In this document: positions 1-7,719 of the stretch, in pieces
Layout of the letters: each line of letters begins with the position of its first letter
How positions within the stretch are numbered: the stretch's first letter is position 1
Source: Lysinibacillus xylanilyticus
GTDB taxonomy: Bacteria; Bacillota; Bacilli; Bacillales_A; Planococcaceae
Reading direction: 5' to 3'
Assembly (NCBI RefSeq): GCF_001183605.1
Contig: NZ_LFXJ01000010.1
Coordinates: 1 to 64,000 of the forward strand
Length of the DNA: 64,000 nt
Translations under genes and position numbers: made by a program
The notes under the pieces: model-generated
Database searches by the model: none
Told to the model about the DNA's origin: nothing
What the model saw: the letters and a program-made list of their open reading frames with translations, nothing else

Positions 1-174
1 ACATTCAATGCACCGTTTATCCAGTTTTGAAAGAACAATCTTTCAACCAAGGGTTTCAAGATACGAGTAGTTCGAGGAAGCGATGGAGAGAAGGAAGGAG
101 CGTACTCAAGTACGTGACTGACTGAACGACAGAGCTGACGAAGAAATACAATGTATATTGAAAGCCGACAATAG
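1..174 (+). other. Spacer upstream of 5S rRNA (23S-5S region)
   Basis: This stretch precedes the 5S rRNA on the same strand and has no open frame or promoter I can support. By position it should be the 23S-5S spacer, with the 23S gene lying just outside the window. The middle (about 60-150) is purine-rich and repetitive, with the theme GAAGCGATGGAGAGAAGG. I cannot place the 23S 3' end inside it. Confidence 0.6.
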
Positions 175-290
175 TCTAGTGATGATGGCAAAGAGGTCAC
201 ACCCGTTCCCATACCGAACACGGAAGTTAAGCTCTTTAGCGCCGATGGTAGTTGGGGGCTTCCCCCTGTGAGAGTAGGACGTCGCTAGGC
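175..290 (+). rRNA. rrf: 5S ribosomal RNA
   Basis: The sequence shows the typical Firmicute 5S order: TCTAGTGATGATGGCAAAGA at the start, the CACACCCGTTCCCATACCGA loop, GGAAGTTAAGCTCTTTAGCG and the closing strand ending in GTCGCTAGGCA. The 5' and 3' ends pair as helix I. The length of about 116 nt is normal. A perfect rho-independent terminator follows within 10 bases, so this is the last gene of an rRNA operon whose 16S and 23S lie to the left. Exact ends could shift by one or two bases. Confidence 0.96.
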
Positions 291-300
291 ACCTAGAAAA

Positions 301-328
301 GCCGAGGAATTATTCCTCGGCTTTTTTT
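301..328 (+). terminator. rRNA operon terminator
   Basis: GCCGAGGAAT pairs with ATTCCTCGGC across a minimal loop and is followed by eight T residues. It lies 10 bases after the 5S gene and is a textbook rho-independent terminator. Confidence 0.95.
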
Positions 329-549
329 TCTGTGAAAATAAATAATCCCTTGGCCTTGAAAAAGTTGGAAACTCTAACAAGAAAGAAAATGTATCGTAAC
401 GAGTGCTTTTTTCTTCCCTCTCTAGTTACGATTGTCCAGTGCTTTGAAGCTAATGTACGATTCTGGAACTTTGAAACAACCTAAGCAGCCTCAATTCTCG
501 AATATCAACTGCTGGGACAAAGCTCGCTTTTCAAAAAACAATCCATCAC

Positions 550-669
550 ACTGCCGCTCTGGTGGACCATAACATTGCACTAGGCGATGAAAACGGTAAT
601 TTTAGATCAAATGGAAACTTAACACGAGCGCAATTTACCGTGTTTATGTTTCGAGCAATTGAATTATAA
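550..669 (+). pseudogene. Remnant of an S-layer homology (SLH) domain protein
   Basis: One frame ending at the TAA at 667-669 reads like the C-terminal half of an SLH domain: ALVDHNIALGDENGNF, then SNGNLTRAQFTVFMFRAIEL. The NGxLTRAQF core is the usual SLH signature. No start codon with a ribosome binding site and no full domain precede it, and the reading upstream of about 550 stops resembling SLH. It is therefore a scrap of a cell-wall-anchored protein gene. It is followed directly by a strong terminator (676-718), as the intact gene would have been. The bases from 329 to 549 hold nothing else I can identify. Confidence 0.7.
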
Positions 670-675
670 AACGTG

Positions 676-718
676 AAAAAGAGGGATGTATCATATATTT
701 GATACATCCCTCTTTTTA
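676..718. terminator. Bidirectional terminator after SLH remnant
   Basis: GAGGGATGTATCA pairs with TGATACATCCCTC, flanked by an A-run on the left and a T-run on the right. It lies just after the SLH remnant's stop codon. Confidence 0.9.
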
Positions 719-880
719 TTGTGGATAAGTGTAAAAAGAGTAGTACAAGAAATGACTAAGATTCCGCAATGTTTTTTGCGATAAACCGAGAAGTCACAGT
801 AGGATATTGGGAGTCTTTTTATCATAAATTTGTAACTATCTTCATATAGTATTAGTAAGCCTATGAAAGGAGTCGTTATC

Positions 881-1006
881 ATGCGCATGCCGGCACTACC
901 TAAAAAGAAGTCTCCTCCAAGGGAAGCACCAAGGTCATGGTGGAAAGTTGTTAAAGCGTATTTATCCAGAGGGAGGTTTTACCGTATACCGCCTCGGAAT
1001 CGATAA
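881..1006 (+). CDS. Small basic hypothetical protein (41 aa)
   Basis: A 41-codon frame starts at an ATG preceded by GAAAGGAG with good spacing and ends just before a hairpin terminator (1028-1057). The product is very basic and proline-rich: it opens MRMPALPKKKSPPREAPRSW, has a WWKVVKAYL stretch in the middle and ends IPPRNR. The tryptophan/lysine core suggests an amphipathic helix, but there is no clear membrane segment and I recognise no family. The complete unit of binding site, frame and terminator supports a real short gene. HelD lies convergent to it downstream. Confidence 0.6.
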   Translation: MRMPALPKKKSPPREAPRSWWKVVKAYLSRGRFYRIPPRNR

Positions 1007-1027
1007 ATGAGATTTAAATGTTCCATG

Positions 1028-1057
1028 CAAAAAAGTCGCCTTAATAGCGACTTTTTT
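1028..1057. terminator. Terminator between small ORF and helD
   Basis: A short stem (AGTCGC with GCGACT) is flanked by six A on the left and seven T on the right. It could serve the small gene on its left and the convergent helicase gene on its right. Confidence 0.75.
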
Positions 1058-1120
1058 ATCTTCTTTCAGAAAGAGGTTTTTGTAGCGACGGCTACAATTA
1101 CACCAAGGTGAAATTAATTA

Positions 1121-3358
1121 TTATATCTGTTCATTTTCTAATAGAAATGTATTTTTAGTTGGGCCAATTAAATAAAGCTCATGCATCGCTCGAGTGAGCG
1201 CCACATAAAGGAGCTTGCGATCAACCTTCGTATCGTAGAAAGGTGTATCGAAAGCAGCTACGATAACAGCATCAAATTCAAGACCCTTTGCTAAATGACT
1301 AGGAACAACGAGCAATAATTGCTGATTGATGGACTCATTTTCAGTTAGAAGCTGAGAAATAACTCTTTTGTCTTTTAATGCTTGCTGCATTGTAATCGCC
1401 TCTGCAGTTGTTTTACAAATTAAAGCAACTGAATGATGTCCATTAGCTCGAATGGCTTCAAAAATTTCTTTAATTTGCAGGGCATCAAATGATTGAGCCT
1501 GTATATAGGTAGGGGCATTGCCATGACGAACTACTGGCTCTACTAATGGAAGCTGTTCATCCATTTGTGCTAGAACCTTGTTTGCAACCTCCATAATTTC
1601 AATTGTTGTTCGATAGCTTTTTTGCAGTGTTCTAAAGCTTGCTCTAGGAAATAGATTTTGGACAGGTTCCCAGGCAGTGAGAGAACGATAGCTATGAATC
1701 CCTTGTGCTAAATCACCGACCATTGTAAACATATCTGTTTCAAGTCCAGTTTTTAAAGCAGCAAGCTGAAATAAACTATAGTCTTGTACTTCATCGATGA
1801 AAACGACTCGCATTTTCCATTCATCTGGAATGCCCTTTATACGAGCTTGTAAATAATACAGTGCAGCTAAATCTTCAAGCACCCATCGCTCTTTAGCATG
1901 TGCCTGTAAAAATTGCTGTTGCTCAAGAAAATGCCATTCTGGAGCAAGCTCTGCTAAAATCTCAGCGTTAGTTAGAAGAGAACGATAGAGAGTCTTGATG
2001 TTATGTTTAGAAAAGCGTCGCATATAAACAGTGGCTGTTGATTTTGACTCTTTTTCAATGGCAGGAATGCGTTCATCACGCTCATCAATAAACTTAGTAA
2101 CAATACGACGACGTTTGTCATCATCACGAAATCCATCAAGTGCTCTACCGAGTGCTTCATCATATTTTTTATGAAGCGTATTTAAAATGGCCTGTTTCTT
2201 TTGACGGGCATGGCTTGCTAGCACTTTTTTAATATGTGCCAGTCGTTTTTCAATCGGCATATAAGAAAATTCATATAAAAATAGCTTTTTTAAGTGAGAG
2301 GCACGCATAATGCAATATTTTTCAATGTAAACATCCTCAAATTGGTTGGCAATTTCCTGCTCGATCTTTTGAATGTAACGTTCTATTACATCACGGTAAT
2401 AAAGAGAGCCCTTCATTTCAGATATCCAAGAAGCTACCTGTTGGGGTTCTCCTGCAACAAGAGATTCTAACTGCTCATTTGGGTTTTGAAGTTTCAGTTT
2501 TAGCTTCGTCGCGGCTAAAACGTAATCGGTAAAGGTTGTTTGGCAAATTTTATCGACACCAAGCTCTGGTAAAACATCACCAATATAATCGATAAATAAC
2601 TTATTTGGTGCCAAAATCATGAGCTGCTCAGGGTTAAAATCCTCGCCCATTGTGTAGAGGAAGTAAGATATTCGGTGTAGGGCAATGGTTGTTTTTCCAC
2701 TACCAGCAGCACCCTGTACGATAATAGGCTGACGAAGATGTGCCCGTATAATTTCGTTTTGCTCCTTTTGAATAGTGGAGACGATTTCTGTTAAACGCAC
2801 ATCTGCTTTTCCTGCTAATGCTTCTTGCAGTAATTCATCGTTTGTTGTTAAATCAATATCCCGTAAATCAAGCAATTCACCATCATTAATTTTATATTGG
2901 CGTTTGGCGAATAGATGTCCCTTATGGATTTCTCCACGAACATCATATTCCATATCCCCAAGGCGACCATCATAATAGACGTTTGCTACCGGTGAACGCC
3001 AATCGACTATAATAGGTTCATGAGTTTCTCGATGAAACAAAGATGTTTTTCCGATATAAAGAAATTCTTCAGGATCACCTGTCTTTTGAAAATGAATTCG
3101 GGCAAAGTATGGCTTTTTTTGAATAGCCTCTAAGCCTTCCTTTTGGTTTCGAGCCATTTCAAAGAAACGAGCGTTTGCTAAAATATTAATATAGCCCAAA
3201 CTGGAATCTAAATATTCAAGATCTGCCATCGACTTACGAATATTCTCCTGAGCAGATTTCAAACCTCTTTGTGATTCATTTAAAATTTGCTGCATGTAAT
3301 TTTTGGTGAAAGCTAGCCGCTCCACTTCAGCCTGAAAATCTGGATGTTGTGCAGTCAT
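1121..3358 (-). CDS. helD: RNA polymerase recycling motor HelD (UvrD-like SF1 helicase)
   Basis: This 745-residue protein has the HelD layout: an N-terminal coiled-coil arm (about residues 5-65), Walker A GAAGSGKTT at about 216-224 inside IIVQGAAGSGKTTIALHRIS, Walker B VFIDEVQDYS near 525, and the C-terminal SF1 motif LLYVALTRAMHELYL. HelD binds RNA polymerase and removes stalled or idle enzyme from nucleic acid using ATP. Length and motifs fit the Firmicute class. The start ATG at 3358 has an AGGAGGTG site seven bases upstream. It is a single gene, convergent with the small gene to its left and divergent from the glycerophosphodiesterase to its right. It lies 0.8 kb from the end of an rRNA operon, the most heavily transcribed kind of unit. 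Confidence 0.93.
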   Translation of the reverse strand: MTAQHPDFQAEVERLAFTKNYMQQILNESQRGLKSAQENIRKSMADLEYLDSSLGYINILANARFFEMARNQKEGLEAIQKKPYFARIHFQKTGDPEEFLYIGKTSLFHRETHEPIIVDWRSPVANVYYDGRLGDMEYDVRGEIHKGHLFAKRQYKINDGELLDLRDIDLTTNDELLQEALAGKADVRLTEIVSTIQKEQNEIIRAHLRQPIIVQGAAGSGKTTIALHRISYFLYTMGEDFNPEQLMILAPNKLFIDYIGDVLPELGVDKICQTTFTDYVLAATKLKLKLQNPNEQLESLVAGEPQQVASWISEMKGSLYYRDVIERYIQKIEQEIANQFEDVYIEKYCIMRASHLKKLFLYEFSYMPIEKRLAHIKKVLASHARQKKQAILNTLHKKYDEALGRALDGFRDDDKRRRIVTKFIDERDERIPAIEKESKSTATVYMRRFSKHNIKTLYRSLLTNAEILAELAPEWHFLEQQQFLQAHAKERWVLEDLAALYYLQARIKGIPDEWKMRVVFIDEVQDYSLFQLAALKTGLETDMFTMVGDLAQGIHSYRSLTAWEPVQNLFPRASFRTLQKSYRTTIEIMEVANKVLAQMDEQLPLVEPVVRHGNAPTYIQAQSFDALQIKEIFEAIRANGHHSVALICKTTAEAITMQQALKDKRVISQLLTENESINQQLLLVVPSHLAKGLEFDAVIVAAFDTPFYDTKVDRKLLYVALTRAMHELYLIGPTKNTFLLENEQI

Positions 3359-3531
3359 TTTTTAGCACCTCCTAAGTACTTACATTTTCAAGTAGATTCT
3401 CATACTACTATATATAATATTTACCATCAAGTGAAATTGTAATAGGCTTATTAGGAAAGAAGGAAAATCGAAATTTTAATGGTCCACCTGCTAATTAGTT
3501 GAGAGGTGGGAGAAATAGGAGGTTATCAGAT

Positions 3532-4251
3532 TTGAATATTTTTGCCCATAGAGGCGTTTCAGCACATTACCCAGAAAACACTATGGCTGCTTTTGTGGCC
3601 GCATCAAAGCTTCCGATTACGGGGATTGAACTAGATGTTCATTTAACAGCGGATAGGGAGTTAGTCGTTATTCATGATGAAACAATCGATCGCACATCTG
3701 ATGGCTCTGGATTCGTAAAGGATTATACGCTACAAGAGCTCCGTGCATTTGATTATGGTTCATGGTTTTCTTCTAAATTTGACGGGGAGGGCATCCCAAC
3801 ATTAGGAGACGTTTTAGAGCTATTTGCAGGCACAAATCATCGTATAAATATTGAGCTCAAAACCGATGTATTTCCGTATAACGGGATAGAAGCGCTTGTT
3901 ATTAAGGAGGTTGCTGCATATCAAATGACAGAGAGAGTAATTATTTCCTCCTTCAATCACGAATCTATTCAGATCGTCGCACAAAGAGCGCCATATATTG
4001 AAAAAGCGGCTCTATTTGCGGAAATTTTAGTTGATTTCAACGGCTATACAGCTCAAATTCCGGCAGATGCTATACATGTCAGCCTACCTACAGCATTTCG
4101 GAGATCCATTCAAGAGGCTCTTAATGAAGGAGCAATTGTCCGTGTGTATACAGTTAATGATGTCGAGCAAGCGAAACAATTACAGCAGCTCGGTGTACAG
4201 GCAATATTTACAGACGACCCGGAAAAAATAGTAACTGGATTGACTGATTAA
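3532..4251 (+). CDS. Glycerophosphodiester phosphodiesterase
   Basis: The protein belongs to the GDPD TIM-barrel family that hydrolyses glycerophosphodiesters to glycerol 3-phosphate and an alcohol. Visible motifs are FAHRG (catalytic His and Arg, residues 4-8), PENT (about 15-18), GIELDVH with the metal-binding Glu/Asp (about 31-37), HDETIDRTSDGSG (about 48-60) and NIELK (about 105). At 239 residues with no signal peptide it resembles the short cytoplasmic UgpQ/YqiK type. I chose the TTG at 3532 because a perfect AGGAGG lies nine bases upstream. An earlier in-frame TTG at 3499 has no binding site and adds residues absent from the family. The stop codon is followed within three bases by a 21-bp tandem repeat array. 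Confidence 0.93.
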   Translation: MNIFAHRGVSAHYPENTMAAFVAASKLPITGIELDVHLTADRELVVIHDETIDRTSDGSGFVKDYTLQELRAFDYGSWFSSKFDGEGIPTLGDVLELFAGTNHRINIELKTDVFPYNGIEALVIKEVAAYQMTERVIISSFNHESIQIVAQRAPYIEKAALFAEILVDFNGYTAQIPADAIHVSLPTAFRRSIQEALNEGAIVRVYTVNDVEQAKQLQQLGVQAIFTDDPEKIVTGLTD

Positions 4252-4253
4252 TT

Positions 4254-4915
4254 GGATAGAATGGCCGAGTGGGGATAGAAGCGGAAATAGAATGGTCAGA
4301 TCGACTGAAAGAGTGGCCAAAGTGACGGAAAGAATGGCCAAGATGACGGATAGAAGTTAGAGCGACGGATAGAAGAGCCGAAGCGATGGAAAGAAAGGTC
4401 AAAGCGACGGATAGAAGAGACGAAGTGACCGAAAGAAAGATCAAAGCGACGGAAAGAGTGGCCAGAACGACGGATAGAATCGTCAAAGTCGTGGATAGAG
4501 CAGCCAAAGTCGTGGATAGAACCATCAAAGACGTGGATAGAACAGCCAAAATCGTGGATAGCCCACAAATCGAGGGAAAGAAGAGGCAAGGTGACGGATA
4601 AAAGTCAGAGTGACGGATAGAAAAGTCAAAGCGACGGATAGAAAGGCGAGAGCGACGGAAAGAGTGGCCAGAACGACGGATAGAATCGTCAAAGCCGTGG
4701 ATAGAGCAGCCAAATACGGGGATAGAACCGTCAAAGTCGTGGATAGAGCAGCCAAATACGTGGATAGAACCGTCAAAGTCGTGGATAGAACCGTCAAAGT
4801 CGTGGATAGAGAAGCCAAATACGTGGATAGAACCGTCAAAATCGTGGATAGAACCGCCAAAATCGTGGATAGCCCCGGTAGAGCTATGGAAAGAAAAGCC
4901 GAAAGCAACGGATAA
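4254..4915. repeat. 21-bp tandem repeat array, locus 1
   Basis: About 31 imperfect copies of a 21-bp unit run from just after the glycerophosphodiesterase stop codon. On the minus strand a typical unit begins CTATCCACGACTTTGACG. Sub-blocks are themselves duplicated: the stretch from 4445 recurs closely from 4651. Because 21 is divisible by three, several frames stay open on both strands and read as seven-residue repeats (DRTVKVV one way, LSTTLTV the other). No ribosome binding site or fixed frame supports translation, so I annotate it as repeat DNA rather than protein. Confidence 0.9.
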
Positions 4916-4957
4916 AACCGCTAAATCGCCGAATAGGCGTTATTTATAGGCTTTTTC

Positions 4958-5002
4958 GGATTTAACGCGCTGAGGATGTGTGAATGTCAGTGCGTTAAAT
5001 CC
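4958..5002. repeat. Inverted repeat downstream of the repeat array
   Basis: GGATTTAACGCGCTGA pairs with TCAGTGCGTTAAATCC across a 13-base loop with one mismatch. There is no T-run on either side. It lies 36 bases past the stop codon of the DUF2804 gene on the minus strand, so it may stabilise or end that transcript. Confidence 0.7.
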
Positions 5003-5037
5003 TAGTATAAAAAGATAGCAATTAAATTTTAAAAATC

Positions 5038-6069
5038 TTACCACTTTACGCGATTTTCTTCGATACTGCCTAGCATTTGTTTGATTACAAGTGTTTCGCC
5101 ATTGTCTAGTAATACAGAGCCGTCGTAGTAGCCAAACATTTGATGTACTTCAGATTTTATGAGACCAGCTTTTGTTACAGATACACGCTCGTAAAATGGG
5201 GAGAATGTTAATGAAACTTGGTTAGTGAATTTAGTTTTAATTTTCCATCGTTGCATTAAATCCTCTTGATTATAGTTGAACAGTACATCCTCATGTATTT
5301 TTGTCATTTTTCCTTCAACGAAAACAGCATTTTCGGTCATTCCTGTTCCGTCTGTCCATTTACCACCTAAATTGAGTCCAATTCGTCTACCTCGAACTCG
5401 CTGTGAGGCCATTCCCCAATTCCATGTAAATGTACGAGGCCAAACGCCACGACTAAATTCTAGTACAGAGAAGTTTTCCTCAGGGGAAAATGGGAAGCGG
5501 CGATTCCCAATTGTCACAAACCCAGAAGTAGGGAGCGTATGATGCTTACCTGTAAATTGGAATGTTTTACGGTTCCAAGGGATGACTACATTCAATGATT
5601 CATCTGTAGGCGGATGCTGAATGACAAGCTTTGCACGTAAAACATCTCCATCGAAGTCTGGGATCGAAACTGATAGATGTGTTTCATTTTGTACATATGT
5701 CATATCAATCATCATTTCACTATTTTTGAAGGATACTGAATCTAGCACCTGCGTAGGCATTTTTAACTTTCCACCCAATGGGATTGTAATTGTTTTTTCA
5801 AAGTAGCGCTGTGTTTCATATTCAAGGAAATAGACGAAGCAGACCGCTGCGTAGTCTAGATGGCTAATAGTAGCTGAGAAGATGATCTCATCACCGTAGA
5901 CACACCAATAATTCCATTTCTTTTTGCGCATGATATGGCCACTTAAATTGCTGTTTATGAGAGGTTTACGTGCAAATCCAATGGCAGCTGGATTTAAATT
6001 ACCTTTTTTATCGCATAAAAGAGTAGGTTGTATAATTTCTTTCTCAGCATGCTGCTTCAATTTCAACAT
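5038..6069 (-). CDS. DUF2804 family protein
   Basis: This is a 343-residue protein of the DUF2804 family, whose biochemical role is unknown to me. Family-like features include the N-terminal region ending FARKPLINSNL, the KKWNYWCVYGDEIIFSATISHLDYA block (about residues 50-75), and the C-terminal half with RGVWPRTFTWNWGMASQ and GRRIGLNLGGKWTDGTG. The fold is likely rich in beta strands, similar to lipocalin-like or hydroxyneurosporene-synthase-like proteins. It has no signal peptide. The ATG at 6069 is preceded by GAAGGGATG, a modest binding site. It is a single gene, convergent with the repeat array and divergent from the amidase-like gene. Confidence 0.85.
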   Translation of the reverse strand: MLKLKQHAEKEIIQPTLLCDKKGNLNPAAIGFARKPLINSNLSGHIMRKKKWNYWCVYGDEIIFSATISHLDYAAVCFVYFLEYETQRYFEKTITIPLGGKLKMPTQVLDSVSFKNSEMMIDMTYVQNETHLSVSIPDFDGDVLRAKLVIQHPPTDESLNVVIPWNRKTFQFTGKHHTLPTSGFVTIGNRRFPFSPEENFSVLEFSRGVWPRTFTWNWGMASQRVRGRRIGLNLGGKWTDGTGMTENAVFVEGKMTKIHEDVLFNYNQEDLMQRWKIKTKFTNQVSLTFSPFYERVSVTKAGLIKSEVHQMFGYYDGSVLLDNGETLVIKQMLGSIEENRVKW

Positions 6070-6242
6070 CCCTTCTGGTTCATAAAATAAAATCTATAAT
6101 TCCTTACCCTTATTGTAGCAAAAACAATCTTAAAATTGGCAAAGTTAGTGCCAATTAAGACCACATTCGACATTTTTATGAATGAGGACCTAGCTAATAG
6201 AAACCACTCTTTATACATATGTTGAATTTAAGGAGGGGAAGC

Positions 6243-6737
6243 GTGGCAAAAATGTATAACAGACAGGCCGCTGTACAGTATGCGAACTTGTGGTGGAACA
6301 GGCGTAATCCAGCATTTCCGAATTTTACTGTTGATTGTACGAACTATATATCTCAATGTTTACTTGCTGGAGGAGCACCAATGCGAGGTGCTCCAAACAG
6401 AGGGAAAGGTTGGTGGGTTCAACATGGAAATTGGAGCTTTAGCTGGTCTGTTGCACATTCCCTTAGATGGTATTTGGAAGGCTCTACAACAGGGTTGAGG
6501 GGTAAGCGTGTACAATCTGCCGAAGAATTAGAACTTGGAGATATCATTTTTTATGATTTCCAAGGGGATGGAAGAGTTGACCATTCCGTAATTGTGACAA
6601 GTATCCAAAATGGTATTCCATATGTTAACGCACACACTTCAGATAGTATTAATCGACCATATTTTTATGAAGATTCAACGGCTTATACGCCAAGCATGAT
6701 TTATTATTATATTCATATAGAAGATAGTTTTGCTTAA
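6243..6737 (+). CDS. Short amidase-domain protein (putative amidase domain, Amidase_6-like)
   Basis: The protein matches the putative amidase domain seen at the C-terminus of many Bacillus proteins: YNRQAAVQYANLWWNRRNPAF, the Cys-bearing VDCTNYISQCLLAGG (likely nucleophile), the GWWVQHGNWSFSWSVAHSL block, LELGDIIFYDFQGDGRVDHS (likely catalytic His) and VTSIQNGIPYVNAHTSD. It is the bare domain of about 164 residues without signal peptide or extra N-terminal domain, so it may act in the cytoplasm or in the spore. I chose the GTG at 6243 because AAGGAGGGG lies just upstream. The ATG at 6219 has no binding site, and the ATG at 6252 is spaced rather far. Confidence 0.85.
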   Translation: MAKMYNRQAAVQYANLWWNRRNPAFPNFTVDCTNYISQCLLAGGAPMRGAPNRGKGWWVQHGNWSFSWSVAHSLRWYLEGSTTGLRGKRVQSAEELELGDIIFYDFQGDGRVDHSVIVTSIQNGIPYVNAHTSDSINRPYFYEDSTAYTPSMIYYYIHIEDSFA

Positions 6738-6794
6738 GTGATAGCAGTGTTAAAGCTCATCAATTTGTGATAATGTGAAAGATAGAAGATATCA

Positions 6795-7040
6795 ATTTCG
6801 CCTTGGCGTAAATTGCGTCCGGAGGCTTTGGGCCAACAGATGTCTTTTGCGCGAAAGCGAAGCGTCAGCGGCATGATGTTGGTCACTCAGTCGTTGCCAC
6901 AGGACGTGGCGTTCTTAGACTGAGTTCCTCTATTTCAGTAGGTGTTTGGAACCCGAAAAAAGGAACTATACCTGAAATTATCTCACCACCTTCAGAGGAG
7001 GGAGTCTTCTGTACCTGTCGCTTTGCTTTCGGTACAAGAG
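6795..7040. repeat. Dispersed GC-rich modular repeat (family A, copy 1)
   Basis: The gap of about 360 bases before the nitroreductase gene is filled by repeat modules that recur elsewhere in the window: the AATTTCGCCTTGGCGTAAATT palindromic end (shown to its first 20 bases elsewhere), GCGTCCGGAGGCTTTGGGCC, CGAAAGCGAAGCGTCAGC, a GTTGCCACAGGACGTGGCG block and, at about 7011-7036, a TGTACC...GGTACA hairpin around CTGTCGCTTTGCTTTCG. Related copies lie near 29.9, 30.3, 50.8, 53.5 and 57.9 kb. I see no gene in this interval. Confidence 0.75.
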
Positions 7041-7101
7041 AGATTTGCTGAATGAAGATAAATCTTAATTATTGTAGTGTTATAGAAGGAGATTAGAGTA
7101 A

Positions 7102-7674
7102 ATGAGCGAACAATTTTTATCTGTTAGGAATGCTATTATTGAGCGTCGTTCTATTAAAAAATTTAATGGGCAGCCGGTGGATCGTGAAGATTTATTAGCT
7201 ATTGTTGACGATGCAGTGTGGGCACCGAATCATGGAAATCGAGAGCCTTGGCGTTTAGTCGTTGCATGTGGTAAGGAGTTAGATGCTCTTCATAATTTAT
7301 TGCGTGATCTAACGATACCGAAATGGCAGGAGCTTTCAAATGAAGATTTAGTGAAGCAAATGACGAAATTCACATTACCAGGTGGCTATGCTTTTGTCAT
7401 CGTTCCAGAGGATGCTCGACAAAAAGAGCGCTTAGAAGATTTCGGAGCGGCAAGTATTTTTATTCAAAATATTCAATTGCTTGCTTGGGATAGAGGAATC
7501 GGTTCATGCTGGAAAACGCCAGGGTTCCTAGATAACCCAAAATTCCGTGAAGCTCTAAAGGTTCAACCGGGTGAGCGCGTGATCGCGATGCTACAAGTTG
7601 GTTATTTTGATGAAGTACCAAAAGGGAAAGAACGAAAAAAATCAGCAGATATCGTTACGATTTTTGGAGAATAG
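7102..7674 (+). CDS. Nitroreductase family protein
   Basis: This 190-residue protein of the FMN-dependent nitroreductase fold resembles the short YdjA/TdsD branch. The FMN-binding pattern is visible: AIIERRSIKKF near residues 11-21 (the paired Arg contacts FMN), APNHGNREPWRLVV at about 45-58, and IGSCWKTPGFLDNPKF at about 133-148 before a C-terminal RVIAMLQVGYFDE strand. Such proteins use NAD(P)H to reduce nitro or quinone substrates; the true substrate is not predictable. AGAAGGAGA precedes the ATG. The gene is monocistronic and ends in a strong terminator. Confidence 0.9.
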   Translation: MSEQFLSVRNAIIERRSIKKFNGQPVDREDLLAIVDDAVWAPNHGNREPWRLVVACGKELDALHNLLRDLTIPKWQELSNEDLVKQMTKFTLPGGYAFVIVPEDARQKERLEDFGAASIFIQNIQLLAWDRGIGSCWKTPGFLDNPKFREALKVQPGERVIAMLQVGYFDEVPKGKERKKSADIVTIFGE

Positions 7675-7680
7675 CATAGT

Positions 7681-7716
7681 AAAATCCCCTCGTTATTTTT
7701 AACGAGGGGATTTGTT
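7681..7716. terminator. Bidirectional terminator
   Basis: AAATCCCCTCGTTA pairs with TAACGAGGGGATTT around a four-base loop and is followed by a T-run. It separates the nitroreductase gene from the convergent dipeptidase gene. Confidence 0.93.
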
Positions 7717-7719
7717 TTT

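Noticed and set aside
4208..4915. Overlapping long open frames on both strands with heptad repeats (LSTTLTV, DRTVKVV)
   Set aside because: They arise because the 21-bp tandem period is a multiple of three. No frame has a ribosome binding site, and both strands are equally open, so I treat the DNA as a repeat array.
4958..5002. Rho-independent terminator
   Set aside because: The inverted repeat is strong, but neither side has a T-run, so I list it only as an inverted repeat.
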